Shown one piece after another: positions 37,026 through 46,338 of a stretch of DNA of 64,000 nt; position 1 is the first letter of the stretch; each line of letters opens with the position of its first letter. The notes beneath the pieces are model-generated. The model saw nothing but the letters and a program-made list of their open reading frames with translations, searched no databases and was not told the DNA's origin. The position numbers and the translations under genes are program-made. The DNA comes from Streptomyces sp. A1136 (GTDB lineage: Bacteria > Actinomycetota > Actinomycetes > Streptomycetales > Streptomycetaceae): assembly GCF_004795055.1 (NCBI RefSeq), contig NZ_SSBJ01000013.1, positions 1-64,000 of the forward strand, in the 5' to 3' direction.

Positions 37026-38240
37026 ATGGAGCACCTCCGCCTCGTGACCACTTCGCCCCCACCGCCTCCCTCCGCCGGACCGGGCCACTCCTGGCCCCCG
37101 CCGCCTCCCGCCGGACCGGGTCACTCGTGGCCGCGGCCCGTGCCGTCGGTGTGGGGCTCGCCCGTGACCCCGCTGCCGCCCGCCCTCAACGGCTTCGCCG
37201 TCGCCTCGCTGCCGGTCGGGCTGCTGTGCCTGCCGCCCCTCGGCCTGGTCTTCGCCGTCGTCGCGCTGGTGCGGATCTCACGCAGGGGCGACCGCGGAAG
37301 GGCGTTGGCCGTGGTGGGCCTGGTGGTGTCCCTGGCGATGAGCGCGGCCCTGGTGTACGCCACGGGCCGGTACGCGGACCCCTTCCTCCAGCGCCTCGGC
37401 TCCGCGCCCGCCGGCCGGCACGTCGAGGGCCAGCTGACCGACCTGGACCAACTGCAGTCCGGCGACTGCTTCAACGTCCCCGGCGGTGACCTCCTGGCCG
37501 AGCGCACCCACGTCTACGCGACGAAGTGCGCGGACGCGCACCACGCGGAGGTGACGTTCGTGGAAATCATGGACGACGGCGTGTTCCCGGGAGCCGAGCG
37601 CCTCAACAGGGAGGCGACGGACACGTGCTGGAAGTGGCAGGACGAGTTCGCCATGGACAGCTGGGCCCTGCCCGACCACGCGGACATGTACTACTTCGCG
37701 CCGTCGCCGGACGCGTGGCACGTCGGGGACCGGCGGCTGGTGTGCGTCATAGGCACCCCCGGCGAGGGGCACCGGGGCACCCTGCGCAACGACGAGGGGA
37801 ACCTGAGGCCGGATCAGGTGACGTTCCTGCGGGCGATGAACGGGGCCGACCGGGCGGTGGGGCGGGAGCCCGAGGCGGACGTCGACGGCGCGCCGGCGGA
37901 GCACCGGACGTGGGCGCGGGAGGTCGAGGTGGCACTCGGCGCCGAGGCGCGGATGCTGGAGGCCGCCTCCACGGCGTCCGCGCAGACGGCCGCTCCGGCG
38001 GCGGCGCGGCTCAAGGAGGTCGAGGCGGCGCGCGAGGAATGGCGGCGGGCCGGGCAGGCGTCGACGCCGGACCGGTTCGAGCAGGCGCGGGAGCGGGCGC
38101 TGGGAGCGGTCTCGGTCGCCACGCAGAAGGCGCTGCGCGGGGCGTACGGGCTGTCGACGGACGTCCCCGACTGGCTGCGGACGGGCCCGGGGGACGCGGG
38201 CGGCGGTTCCGGGAACGGTCCGTCGTCCGAGCGGGTGTGA
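37026..38240 (+). CDS. DUF4190/septum-formation-type membrane protein
   Basis: 404 aa from ATG 37026 (GTG 37023 adds one residue). Pro-rich N terminus with two near-identical AGPGHSWPPPPP-like repeats, then the DUF4190 unit: helix PALNGFAVASLPVGLLCLPPLGLVFAVVALVRISRRGDRGRALAVVGLVVSLAM (residues 52-107). The outer part (residues 135-260; SGDCFNVPGG, YATKCADAHHAEVTFV, TCWKWQDEF) is like the septum-formation domain common in Streptomyces DUF4190 proteins. The C terminus is Ala/Glu-rich helix. Function is unknown. TACTAT at 36970 may be its -10 box. Confidence 0.8.
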   Translation: MEHLRLVTTSPPPPPSAGPGHSWPPPPPAGPGHSWPRPVPSVWGSPVTPLPPALNGFAVASLPVGLLCLPPLGLVFAVVALVRISRRGDRGRALAVVGLVVSLAMSAALVYATGRYADPFLQRLGSAPAGRHVEGQLTDLDQLQSGDCFNVPGGDLLAERTHVYATKCADAHHAEVTFVEIMDDGVFPGAERLNREATDTCWKWQDEFAMDSWALPDHADMYYFAPSPDAWHVGDRRLVCVIGTPGEGHRGTLRNDEGNLRPDQVTFLRAMNGADRAVGREPEADVDGAPAEHRTWAREVEVALGAEARMLEAASTASAQTAAPAAARLKEVEAAREEWRRAGQASTPDRFEQARERALGAVSVATQKALRGAYGLSTDVPDWLRTGPGDAGGGSGNGPSSERV

Positions 38241-38353
38241 AGGCGGGCCACGAGGGGCTGTCCGCGGCAGGGCGGTAGGTAACGCGCGGTAACGGGTTTG
38301 AGTGACCAGGCTTCATCACATCGGGTGAAACTCTGGCCTCTGCTTGCGGCGCA

Positions 38354-38366
38354 CAACCATGGGTTG
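38354..38366 (+). promoter_or_regulatory. Small palindrome upstream of the GntR gene
   Basis: CAACC-ATG-GGTTG lies 40 bases before the GntR start at 38406, followed by GGGAG as ribosome site. It could be an autoregulatory site. Confidence 0.3.
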
Positions 38367-38405
38367 CCAGGGTGTAGCTGTCTGTCAACCTGATGGGAGT
38401 GGCCA

Positions 38406-39158
38406 GTGACTTTCGGTGAGCAGCCGGCCTATCTGCGCGTCGCCGGGGATCTGCGACAGAAGATCGTCGATGGGTCCCTGCCCCCGCACGCCCGGCTCCC
38501 CTCGCAGGCCCGCATCCGCGAGGAGTACGGGGTGTCCGACACCGTGGCGCTGGAGGCGCGCAAGGTCCTCATGGCGGAGGGCCTCGTGGAGGGCCGTTCC
38601 GGCTCGGGTACGTACGTGCGCGAACAACCCGTGCCCCGGAGGGTGGCCCGCTCCGGGTACCGGACCGGGGGGCCGTCCACACCGTTCCGCCAGGAACAGG
38701 CGGACGCGGCAGCGCGCGGCACCTGGGAGTCGAACAGCGAACAGGCGGACGCGTCACCGGAGATCGCCGAGCGACTGGGCGTCGCGCCGGGGGACAGGGT
38801 CATGCGGACGCGGTACGTCTTCCGCGACGCGGGCGAGGCCATGATGCTCTCGACGTCCTGGGAGCCGCTGGCCGTGACCGGCCGGACCCCGGTGATGCTG
38901 CCGGAGGAAGGCCCGCTGGGCGGCTCCGGCGTGGTGGAACGGATGGCCGCGATCGACGTCGTGGTGGACAACGTCGTGGAGGAGGTCGGCGCGCGGCCGG
39001 GGCTCGCGGAGGAGATCGCGCTGCTGGGCGGCGTCCCGGGACATGTGGTCCTGGTGGTGAGCCGTACCTACTACGCCTCCGGAATGGCCGTGGAGACCGC
39101 CGATGTGGTCGTGCCGGCGGACCGCTACCGATTGGCGTACCACCTGCCGGTGCGGTGA
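38406..39158 (+). CDS. GntR-family regulator (HutC subfamily with UTRA domain)
   Basis: 250 aa from GTG 38406. Residues 8-72 are the GntR winged helix (PAYLRVAGDLRQKIVDGSLPPHARLPSQARIREEYGVSDTVALEARKVLMAEGLVEGRSGSGTYV). Residues 110-245 form a UTRA ligand-binding domain (PEIAERLGVAPGDRVMRTRYVF, MMLSTSWEPL, PGHVVLVVSRTYYASGMAVETADVVVPADRYRLAY). This full layout is a common Streptomyces housekeeping GntR regulator. The effector and target are unknown; autoregulation is possible. Confidence 0.93.
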   Translation: MTFGEQPAYLRVAGDLRQKIVDGSLPPHARLPSQARIREEYGVSDTVALEARKVLMAEGLVEGRSGSGTYVREQPVPRRVARSGYRTGGPSTPFRQEQADAAARGTWESNSEQADASPEIAERLGVAPGDRVMRTRYVFRDAGEAMMLSTSWEPLAVTGRTPVMLPEEGPLGGSGVVERMAAIDVVVDNVVEEVGARPGLAEEIALLGGVPGHVVLVVSRTYYASGMAVETADVVVPADRYRLAYHLPVR

Positions 39159-39452
39159 CCCGCGGCGAGCGGAGCCCCGCTCGCCCGCCCGGGCGCCCCT
39201 TCCCCGGTACCCCGCTTCCCCGGCCCGCGGCCCCCGGCGCGTGATCCCCGCCGGGTCGTGCGCCGTGTGACCGCGCGGTACTGGATGTGCGCCGGTGTAC
39301 GCGCGGTGTGTTCGTACGCGTGGCCGGATGCGTACGCCTGCCAGGTGCCTCTTCGTGAAAAACCGTATCCGCTCAGTAAAGGTCGGGCGTAAGCTCCGGC
39401 ATATGCGCAATGCGGTTTCCCGGGCAGGCACATCGGCGGAGGGTGAAACGCG
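39159..39452. other. Intergenic stretch before the SPOR-like gene
   Basis: About 290 bases without a convincing gene. GTACGC-type words recur several times (39296-39345). A less GC-rich piece (39355-39400) probably holds the promoter; GGAGG at about 39436 is the ribosome site of the next gene. Confidence 0.4.
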
Positions 39453-39647
39453 ATGAACGACAGCGGTGCCCTGCTCTCATGGCTGGTCATACGTCAGGAC
39501 GACAACGGCAACCGCTACCGGGTGGGCCGGTACGCCACCCGGGCCGAGGCCCAGAAGGTCGTCGACAGCCTCGACGACCGAGGACACAAGCAGCTCTACT
39601 GGGTCGAGCGGGTCGGTCAGGGCTCCCAGACCGCCACCACGAATTGA
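39453..39647 (+). CDS. Short SPOR-like protein
   Basis: 64 aa, well supported by a GGAGG site and codon bias. The sequence SWLVIRQDDNGNRYRVGRYATRAEAQKVVDSLDDRGHKQLYWVER has the beta-alpha-beta pattern of a SPOR domain repeat, as seen in short Streptomyces proteins annotated SPOR. It lacks any export signal or membrane segment, so a peptidoglycan-binding role at septa, as in FtsN, is doubtful. Function unknown. Confidence 0.8.
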   Translation: MNDSGALLSWLVIRQDDNGNRYRVGRYATRAEAQKVVDSLDDRGHKQLYWVERVGQGSQTATTN

Positions 39648-39709
39648 TCGACGGTCCGAGTGACGAACCGGGCGCCGGGGCTGTCGGCGCGCTGACATAG
39701 GCTCCGCCC

Positions 39710-40108
39710 ATGACTGTACGCGTGGTCGTGGGCGGAGCCCTTTGTCATGACGGGCGCCTGCTGGCCGCCCGGCGCAGCGCGCCGCCCGAGCTGGCCGGCC
39801 GGTGGGAACTCCCGGGCGGCAAGGCCGAAGCGGGCGAGACCGTCCCCGAGGCGCTGGTGCGCGAACTGCGCGAGGAACTGGGCGTGGAGACCGAGGCGCT
39901 GGAGCGGATCCCGGGCGAGTGGCCGCTCAGGCCCGGCCTGGTCCTGCACGTATGGACGGCCCGGCTGGTGTCCGGGGTCCCGGCGCCGCTGGAGGACCAC
40001 GACGAACTGCGCTGGCTCGGCCCGGACGAGTTGGACTCGGTGGACTGGCTCGACCAGGACCGCCCGGCGGTCGCGGAAGCCGGCCGCCGGCTGTCCCTCC
40101 GGGGGTGA
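39710..40108 (+). CDS. NUDIX hydrolase, MutT type
   Basis: 132 aa. The Nudix box is complete: GKAEAGETVPEALVRELREELGV (GX5EX7REUXEEXGU). The opening VVVGGALCHDGRLLAARRSAPPELAGRWELPGG is typical of MutT-like 8-oxo-dGTPases and CTP pyrophosphohydrolases. The protein cleaves a nucleoside diphosphate linked to another group; sanitising oxidised dGTP is the most likely role from length and N-terminal pattern. It lies about 60 bases after the SPOR-like gene. Confidence 0.92.
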   Translation: MTVRVVVGGALCHDGRLLAARRSAPPELAGRWELPGGKAEAGETVPEALVRELREELGVETEALERIPGEWPLRPGLVLHVWTARLVSGVPAPLEDHDELRWLGPDELDSVDWLDQDRPAVAEAGRRLSLRG

Positions 40109-40335
40109 GCGCCCTGCCCCTCCGCGACCCGCGCCCCTCGGTCCGCGGGAAGTCGGGCCCCGCGGGCGAGCGCGCGGACCAGGGGGCGCATCGCGGCTCA
40201 CGCCGTAGCCCGTCTGCGCCACAGTGCGCCGGTGGGTGGGGGAAGGGGTGGTACGAGGCCTCGAATATCGGGTATGTCGCCATTGTCCCCATCTCGTCTC
40301 CGAAACGTCCCTGCTGAACCCCGACTGGGGCCGTC

Positions 40336-40776
40336 GTGGCCCGGGAAGTGATCGGCGTGATCGACACAGACGGTGAGTGCGCCGAGTGGGCCTTCCCGGC
40401 CGAGCCCGGCGCCGTCCGCACCGCTCGCCACGCCGTGCGCGGAAAGCTCCACGCCTGGGGACTGGAATCCGTGGGCGATGTGACCGTCCTGCTGGTCAGC
40501 GAGCTGGTGACCAACTCCTTGCGCTACGCCTCCGGCCCCATCGGGGTCCGTCTGGAGCGGCGCGATCCCGCCGCCGGCGACGCCGCCTCGGGGCCGGCGC
40601 TTCTCGTGGAAGTCTCCGATCCGCTTCCGGATCCGCCCCGCGAGCGGGTCGCCGAAGCGGACGACGAGGGCGGTCGGGGCCTGCATCTGGTGGCCGCCTC
40701 GGCGCGGCGCTGGGGGACCCGGCACGAGAAGTCGGGCAAGACTGTGTGGTTCGAGTTGGCACTTCCTGGTGAGTAA
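40336..40776 (+). CDS. ATP-binding regulatory protein, anti-sigma-factor (RsbW-like) kinase fold
   Basis: 146 aa from GTG 40336. HATPase_c_2 domain: PAEPGAVRTARHAVRGKLHAWGLE, N-box LLVSELVTNSLRYASGPI, G1 motif LLVEVSDPLPDPP, G2 motif ADDEGGRGLHLV. Streptomyces has dozens of such single-domain proteins, some acting as anti-sigma kinases against anti-sigma antagonists. The last 65 residues (GRGLHLVAASARRWGTR..GKTVWFELALPG) are nearly the same as the C terminus of the adjacent phosphatase, suggesting that they act in one signalling chain. Confidence 0.9.
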   Translation: MAREVIGVIDTDGECAEWAFPAEPGAVRTARHAVRGKLHAWGLESVGDVTVLLVSELVTNSLRYASGPIGVRLERRDPAAGDAASGPALLVEVSDPLPDPPRERVAEADDEGGRGLHLVAASARRWGTRHEKSGKTVWFELALPGE

Positions 40777-40924
40777 CAAGGGGAAGGGTGGCCGACCACC
40801 ATCCAGAATGGCTCAAAACAACGGGACCTTTTTGTGATCGTGAACGCCGTGCCGTCCCGGGCCGTGGTGCTGAATACTTCGGTCATGGCCGGTCCGGTTG
40901 CGGTGAGCTGGAGGGGACGGTCGC

Positions 40925-43549
40925 GTGAGCGAGATACCTGCACAGGCACATCAGGCCCGCGTGAGCGGGGAGGCGTGGCACGACTCCCTGTGGCACAGCA
41001 GCCTGCCTGGCTCGATATATGACCACATAAAGGTCGCCTCCTTCTCGATCGGGCCGAACGGCCTCATCGACCAGTGGAGCCTGCGCGCCGAGGAACTCTT
41101 CGGCCTGGCCGCCTCCCGGGCGGTGGGACGCGACCCGGTCGACGCCTTCATGCCGCCGGAGCTGCGCGCCGGCGGTCACCGAAAGGTCGCCGAGATCCTC
41201 GACGGGCAGGAGTGGACCGGTCACATCCCCTTCCGGATACCCGACGGGAACGGTGCGCACGGGGTGGCGGAGATCTACGTGATGCCCACCCGGACGGAGA
41301 CGGGACGGCGGGCCGCCCTCTGCGTCGTCGTCGACGTACGCGCGCTGCGCCGGATCGAATCCGACCTCGCCGCCTCGCAGGCCATATTCGGTCAATCTCC
41401 CTTCGGCTTCCTGCTGTTCGGTACGGACCTCACGGTCCAGCGGGCCAACCGCCGTTTCGCGACCGTCTTCGGCGGCGCGGCGGAGGAGCACCGGGGCCGC
41501 ACGGTCCACGACTACCTGCCGCCGCACGAGGCGGACCGGATGGCCGAGGCCCTGCGACGGGTGCTGGAGACCGGCGAGTCCGTCAACGACCTGAGGATCA
41601 CCGGCGCCACCCCGCGCAGCCGGGAGGACCGCCACTGGTCGATCAACCTCTACCGGGTGCACGACGGCACCGGGAGCCCCATCGGTATCGCGGGGATAGG
41701 CATCGACGTGACCCGCCGCCACCTCGCGGCCCGCGAGGCCGCCGGGGTGAGGCGCAACCTCGCCCTCCTCAACGAGGCCGGGCACCGGATCGGCAACTCC
41801 CTCGACCTGGAGACCACCGCCCGGGAACTCCTGGACGTCACCGTCCCCGGCTTCTGCGACCTGGCAGCCGTCGACCTCTATCAGGGACTGCTGCTCGGCG
41901 ACGACGACCGGCCCGCCCGGCCACAGGGCCGCCGCCGGGAGCTGCCGGCCGTACCCGGGCAGGGCACGGGGCGCGCGCCGTCCGCGCCGGTGCGGCGGGT
42001 CGCCTTCGCCTCCGCCGTGTCCGACACCCCGCTGTCGGGGCCGGGGACGCCGGTCTCCGTGGGCGAGACACACCGCTACCCGGCCGGGTCGCCGGGCGCG
42101 CTGGCCCTGCGGACCGCCCGCCCCCGACTCGTCGAGGGCGGCGGCTCCGACGAGCTCGTGCAGTCGACACTGGTCGTGCCGATGGTCGCCCACGACACGG
42201 TGGTCGGACTCGCGCAGTTCTCCCGGGCGAAGGGCAGCGAACCGTTCGGGGAACGCGACCGGGCGGTCGCGGTGGAGCTGGCCGCACGGGCCGCCGTCTG
42301 CATCGACAACGCCCGCCTCTACCGGCGCGAGCACGAGCGGGCCCTGATCCTCCAGCGGAGCCTGCTGCCGCCCGGGGACCCCGAGGCGGCGGGCCTGGAC
42401 ATCGCCTGTCGCTACCTCCCCGGGAACGCGGCGACCGAGGTCGGCGGCGACTGGTTCGACGTCATCGAACTGCCCGGGCACCGCACGGCGCTGGTCGTCG
42501 GGGACGTGATGGGGCGCGGGCTGCGCGCCGCGGTGGCGATGGGCGAACTGCGGACGGCCGTGCGGACCCTGGCCCTGCTGGACCTCGAACCCGCCGAGGT
42601 GCTCTCCGCGCTGGACGAGGTCGCGCGCGGCCTCGGCGCGCCGGGAGGTTCGCAGCAGGCCTCGCGGGCGGCGTTGCACTCGCGCGACGCGGACCGTTCG
42701 GAGGTCTACCTCGCGACCTGCGTCTACGCCGTCTACGACCCGGTGACCCGCCGCTGCACCATCGCCAACGCCGGCCACATGCCACCCGTTCTGGTCGAGC
42801 CCGCGGAGGAGGGCGCCCCGCCGCGCCCCGGGCTGCTGCTGGAGGTGCCGCCCGGGATGCCGCTGGGCGTGGGCGGCGAGCCGTTCGAGGAGGTGGAGGT
42901 CGACCTCCCCGAGGGGGCGCTGCTCGCCCTGTACACCGACGGGCTCGTCGAATCGCGCGACCACCCGCTGGAGGAGGGGCTGAGCGGGCTGCGCGAGGCG
43001 CTGGCCGACCCGGCCCGACCGCTGGAGGAGGTCTGCGACCACGTGTTGAACAGCCTGGAGACCCGGCACGGCGAGGACGACATCGCCCTGTTGATGGCAC
43101 GGGTGCAGGGGCTTCCGGTCGACGCGGTCGGGGACTGGCAGTTGCCGCGCGAGGCCCGGTCGGTGGGGCGCGCGCGGGAGCTGGCGCGGGCGAAGCTGCC
43201 GGCGTGGGGCCTGGAGGGGCTGTTGGACACCACCGAGCTGCTGGTGAGCGAGCTGGTGACCAACGCCCTGCGGTACGGCGAGGGGGAGATCCGACTCCGC
43301 TTGCTGCTGGACCGCACCCTGGTGTGCGAGGTGTGGGACGCGAACCTCGCCCAGCCGAGGCGGCGCCGGGCGCGCGACACCGACGAGGGCGGTCGCGGTC
43401 TCCAGCTCGTCGGGCTGCTGTCCGCCGGGTGGGGCACGCGGCGGACCCATCGGGGCAAGACCGTGTGGTTCGAACTCCCGCTGCCGGGCGCCGCCGGCGA
43501 ACCGGTGACGGAACTGTCGGCGGAGCAACTGCTCGGCATGTACGGCTGA
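40925..43549 (+). CDS. Multidomain PAS-PAS-GAF-SpoIIE phosphatase with C-terminal ATPase domain
   Basis: 874 aa from GTG 40925 after GGAGGGG. Domain order: PAS (about 35-145, SIGPNGLIDQWSLRAEELFG), PAS (about 150-265, GQSPFGFLLFGTDLTVQRANRRF), GAF (about 275-460, ending AARAAVCIDNARLYRREHERAL), PPM/SpoIIE serine phosphatase (about 465-700) with metal residues in EVGGDWFDVI, GDVMGRG, LYTDGLVE and DDIALL, and HATPase (about 735-860; LVSELVTNALRYGEG, DTDEGGRGLQLV). Cytoplasmic. Such proteins dephosphorylate anti-anti-sigma factors in response to signals sensed by PAS and GAF domains, releasing a sigma factor. The fused ATPase domain may also act as the kinase. Confidence 0.94.
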   Translation: MSEIPAQAHQARVSGEAWHDSLWHSSLPGSIYDHIKVASFSIGPNGLIDQWSLRAEELFGLAASRAVGRDPVDAFMPPELRAGGHRKVAEILDGQEWTGHIPFRIPDGNGAHGVAEIYVMPTRTETGRRAALCVVVDVRALRRIESDLAASQAIFGQSPFGFLLFGTDLTVQRANRRFATVFGGAAEEHRGRTVHDYLPPHEADRMAEALRRVLETGESVNDLRITGATPRSREDRHWSINLYRVHDGTGSPIGIAGIGIDVTRRHLAAREAAGVRRNLALLNEAGHRIGNSLDLETTARELLDVTVPGFCDLAAVDLYQGLLLGDDDRPARPQGRRRELPAVPGQGTGRAPSAPVRRVAFASAVSDTPLSGPGTPVSVGETHRYPAGSPGALALRTARPRLVEGGGSDELVQSTLVVPMVAHDTVVGLAQFSRAKGSEPFGERDRAVAVELAARAAVCIDNARLYRREHERALILQRSLLPPGDPEAAGLDIACRYLPGNAATEVGGDWFDVIELPGHRTALVVGDVMGRGLRAAVAMGELRTAVRTLALLDLEPAEVLSALDEVARGLGAPGGSQQASRAALHSRDADRSEVYLATCVYAVYDPVTRRCTIANAGHMPPVLVEPAEEGAPPRPGLLLEVPPGMPLGVGGEPFEEVEVDLPEGALLALYTDGLVESRDHPLEEGLSGLREALADPARPLEEVCDHVLNSLETRHGEDDIALLMARVQGLPVDAVGDWQLPREARSVGRARELARAKLPAWGLEGLLDTTELLVSELVTNALRYGEGEIRLRLLLDRTLVCEVWDANLAQPRRRRARDTDEGGRGLQLVGLLSAGWGTRRTHRGKTVWFELPLPGAAGEPVTELSAEQLLGMYG

Positions 43550-43574
43550 GCGTCCGGCGGGCCCCCGCACCGCA

Positions 43575-43617
43575 CGAGCCCCCGGCTCCGCGTCGATGAC
43601 GCTTCCCCGGGGGCTCG
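43575..43617. terminator. Bidirectional terminator hairpin
   Basis: An 11-bp perfect stem (43575-43585 with 43607-43617) and a 21-base loop lie between the convergent phosphatase and sdhB genes. Confidence 0.6.
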
Positions 43618-43632
43618 GCGTCGCGCGTGACC

Positions 43633-44406
43633 CTAGGGCTCCGAGCGCCTGCGGATCTTGCTGCCCAGCCACACCAGGGGGTCGTACTTGCGGTCCACCG
43701 CGCGCTCCTTCAACGGGATCAGCGCGTTGTCGGTGATCTTGATGCCCTCGGGGCAGACCTCCGTACAGCACTTGGTGATGTTGCAGTAGCCGAGCCCGTG
43801 TTCCTCCTGGGCGGCGCGCTTGCGGTCCAGGCCCTCCTCGGCTGCCGCGTCCAGCGGATGCATGTCCAACTCCGCCACCCGCATCAGGAACCGCGGACCG
43901 GCGAAGGCGCTCTTGTTCTCCTCGTGGTCACGCACCACATGGCAGGTGTCCTGGCACAGGAAGCACTCGATGCACTTGCGGAACTCCTGTGAGCGCTCCA
44001 CGTCCACCTGCCGCATCCGGTAGTCGCCCGCGGCGACCCCGGACGGGGGCACGAAGGCGGGCACCTCCCGCGCCTTCGCGTAGTTGAAGGACACGTCCGT
44101 CACCAGGTCGCGGACCACCGGGAAGGCCCGCAGCGGCGTCACGGTGATCGTCTCCTCCCGCGAGAAGGTGGACATGCGGGTCATGCACATCAGCCGCGGC
44201 CGGCCGTTGACCTCCGCGCTGCACGAGCCGCACTTGCCCGCCTTGCAGTTCCAGCGGACGGCGAGGTCCGGGGCCTGCGTGGCCTGGAGGCGGTGGACGA
44301 TGTCCAGGACCACCTCGCCGTCGTTCACCTCGACGGTGAAGTCCCGCAGTCCCCCGCCCTCCGCGTCGCCCCGCCAGATCCGGAAGCGGGCGTCGTAGGT
44401 AGTCAC
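43633..44406 (-). CDS. sdhB: Succinate dehydrogenase iron-sulfur subunit (Sdh1 type)
   Basis: 257 aa from GTG 44406; the GTGA overlap with the sdhA stop fixes this start. Three clusters are readable: 2Fe-2S (WNCKAGKCGSCSAE..LMC), 4Fe-4S (CIECFLCQDTC) and 3Fe-4S (CNITKCCTEVCPEG). It passes electrons from SdhA FAD to quinone in the membrane anchor. The length and gene order match the mycobacterial Sdh1 operon (Rv0249c-Rv0247c) better than the classic SdhCDAB form. It is the last gene of the operon. Confidence 0.95.
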   Translation of the reverse strand: MTTYDARFRIWRGDAEGGGLRDFTVEVNDGEVVLDIVHRLQATQAPDLAVRWNCKAGKCGSCSAEVNGRPRLMCMTRMSTFSREETITVTPLRAFPVVRDLVTDVSFNYAKAREVPAFVPPSGVAAGDYRMRQVDVERSQEFRKCIECFLCQDTCHVVRDHEENKSAFAGPRFLMRVAELDMHPLDAAAEEGLDRKRAAQEEHGLGYCNITKCCTEVCPEGIKITDNALIPLKERAVDRKYDPLVWLGSKIRRRSEP

Positions 44407-46337
44407 TCGTAGAGCTCCTCTTCGGCGAGGTACTTGGCCAGCTCGTCCTTCTCGAAGAGGGCGAGCAGATCGGGGCGGACGGGTTCGGTACGGGTCCGCT
44501 CCAGGCGGATGCGGTCCGCGGCCGGGCCGTCCCCGGGCCCCGGTTCCACGAGCCGGCACAGCAGGTTCACCGGCCGCCACTCCCGCTCCATCGACGGGTA
44601 GTCCTCGCGGGTGTGGCCGCCCCGGCTCTCCGTGCGCTCCAGCGCGGCACGCGCCACGCACTCGCTGACCAGCAGCATGTTCCGCAGGTCCAGCGCCAGG
44701 TGCCAGCCCGGATTGAACTGGCGGTGGCCCTCCACCCCGGCCCGCGCGGCCCGCGCCCGCAGCCCGCCGAGCCGCTCCAGCGCCTCGGTCATCTCACCCT
44801 CGCGACGGATGATGCCGACCAGGTCGTTCATCGTCGTCTGGAGCTCTTGGTGGAGCGTGTACGGGTTCTCCGCGCCCTCGTCGGCGTGGAAGGGGGCCAG
44901 CGCCTCGGCGGCCGCCGCGTCGATCTCCGTCCGGGACACGGCCGGGGGCGCGGCGGACGAATCCGCCGCGTACCGCGCCGCGTGCAGCCCGGCCCGCCGC
45001 CCGAACACGAGCAGGTCGGAGAGGGAGTTCCCGCCGAGCCGGTTGGAGCCGTGCATCCCGCCCGCGACCTCACCCGCGGCGAACAGCCCTGGTACCCCGA
45101 GGGTGGCTGCGGTGTCCGAGTCGACCGCGATCCCGCCCATCACGTAGTGACAGGTCGGGCCGACCTCCATCACCTCGGCGGTGATGTCCACATCCGCCAG
45201 TTCCTTGAACTGGTGGTACATCGAGGGCAGCCGCCGCTTGATCGTCTCGGCGGGCATCCGCGTGGACACGTCCAGGAACACCCCGCCGTGCGGTGACCCG
45301 CGCCCGGCCTTGACCTCGGAGTTGATGGCCCGCGCCACCTCGTCGCGCGGCAGCAGCTCGGGCGGACGCCGGTTGTGGTCCGGGTCCTCGTACCAGCGGT
45401 CGCCCTCCTCCTCGGACTGCGCGTACTTCTCCTTGAAGACGTCCGGGATGTAGTCGAACATGAACCGCTTGCCGTCGCTGTTGCGCAGCACCCCGCCGTC
45501 GCCGCGCACCGACTCGGTGACGAGGATGCCCTTCACCGAGGGCGGCCAGACCATGCCGGTCGGGTGGAACTGCACGAACTCCATGTTCAGCAGCGGGGCC
45601 CCGGCGAGCAGCGCCAGGGCGTGGCCGTCGCCGGTGTACTCCCAGGAGTTGGAGGTCGTCTTGAAGGACTTGCCGATCCCGCCGGTGGCCAGTACCACCG
45701 CCGGGGCCTCCAGGACGAAGAACCGGCCCGTCTCGCGCTCGTAGCAGAAGGCCCCCGAGACCCTTTCCCCCTCCGGTTCCCCCTCCGTCGGGCCGCGGTC
45801 CTTCAACACCCTGGTGACCGTGCACTCCTGGAAGACCTTGAGCCGGGCCTCGTGGTCCCCGTACTCCTTGAAGTCCTCCTGCTGGAGCGCCACGATCTTC
45901 TGCTGCAGGGTGCGGATCAGCTCCAGGCCGGTCCGGTCCCCGACGTGGGCGAGGCGCGGGTACTCGTGACCGCCGAAGTTGCGCTGCGAGATCCTCCCGT
46001 CCGGTGTCCGGTCGAACAGCGCGCCCCAGGTCTCCAACTCCCAGACCCGGTCGGGCGCCTCCTTCGCGTGCAGCTCCGCCATGCGCCACTGGTTGAGGAA
46101 CTTGCCCCCGCGCATGGTGTCGCGGAAGTGCACCTGCCAGTTGTCGCCCTCGTTGACGTTGCCCATGGAGGCGGCGATCCCGCCCTCCGCCATCACCGTG
46201 TGGGCCTTGCCGAAGAGTGACTTGCAGATCACGGCCGTACGGGCGCCGCGCTCCCGGGCCTCGATCGCGGCCCGCAGCCCGGCGCCGCCCGCGCCGACCA
46301 CGACCACGTCCCACTGCTGCCGGTCGACTTGAGCCAT
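44403..46337 (-). CDS. sdhA: Succinate dehydrogenase flavoprotein subunit (Sdh1 type)
   Basis: 644 aa. FAD-binding N terminus (DVVVVGAGGAGLRAAIEARERG), HTVMAEGG with the His that binds FAD covalently in the family, the substrate site HPTGMVW, TCHYVMGGI and HGSNRLGGNSLSDLLVFGRRAG, and the C-terminal helical domain. It oxidises succinate to fumarate on the cytoplasmic face. It starts 2 bases from the sdhC stop and overlaps sdhB by four bases, so the three are translationally coupled. The size is that of the actinobacterial Sdh1 (about 645 aa) rather than E. coli SdhA (588 aa). Confidence 0.96.
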   Translation of the reverse strand: MAQVDRQQWDVVVVGAGGAGLRAAIEARERGARTAVICKSLFGKAHTVMAEGGIAASMGNVNEGDNWQVHFRDTMRGGKFLNQWRMAELHAKEAPDRVWELETWGALFDRTPDGRISQRNFGGHEYPRLAHVGDRTGLELIRTLQQKIVALQQEDFKEYGDHEARLKVFQECTVTRVLKDRGPTEGEPEGERVSGAFCYERETGRFFVLEAPAVVLATGGIGKSFKTTSNSWEYTGDGHALALLAGAPLLNMEFVQFHPTGMVWPPSVKGILVTESVRGDGGVLRNSDGKRFMFDYIPDVFKEKYAQSEEEGDRWYEDPDHNRRPPELLPRDEVARAINSEVKAGRGSPHGGVFLDVSTRMPAETIKRRLPSMYHQFKELADVDITAEVMEVGPTCHYVMGGIAVDSDTAATLGVPGLFAAGEVAGGMHGSNRLGGNSLSDLLVFGRRAGLHAARYAADSSAAPPAVSRTEIDAAAAEALAPFHADEGAENPYTLHQELQTTMNDLVGIIRREGEMTEALERLGGLRARAARAGVEGHRQFNPGWHLALDLRNMLLVSECVARAALERTESRGGHTREDYPSMEREWRPVNLLCRLVEPGPGDGPAADRIRLERTRTEPVRPDLLALFEKDELAKYLAEEELYE

Positions 46338-46338
46338 G

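Noticed and set aside
36974-37489. Alternative plus-strand frame at the DUF4190 gene start
   Set aside because: Translation is Arg/Pro/Ala-rich and antagonises the frame containing the DUF4190 helices.
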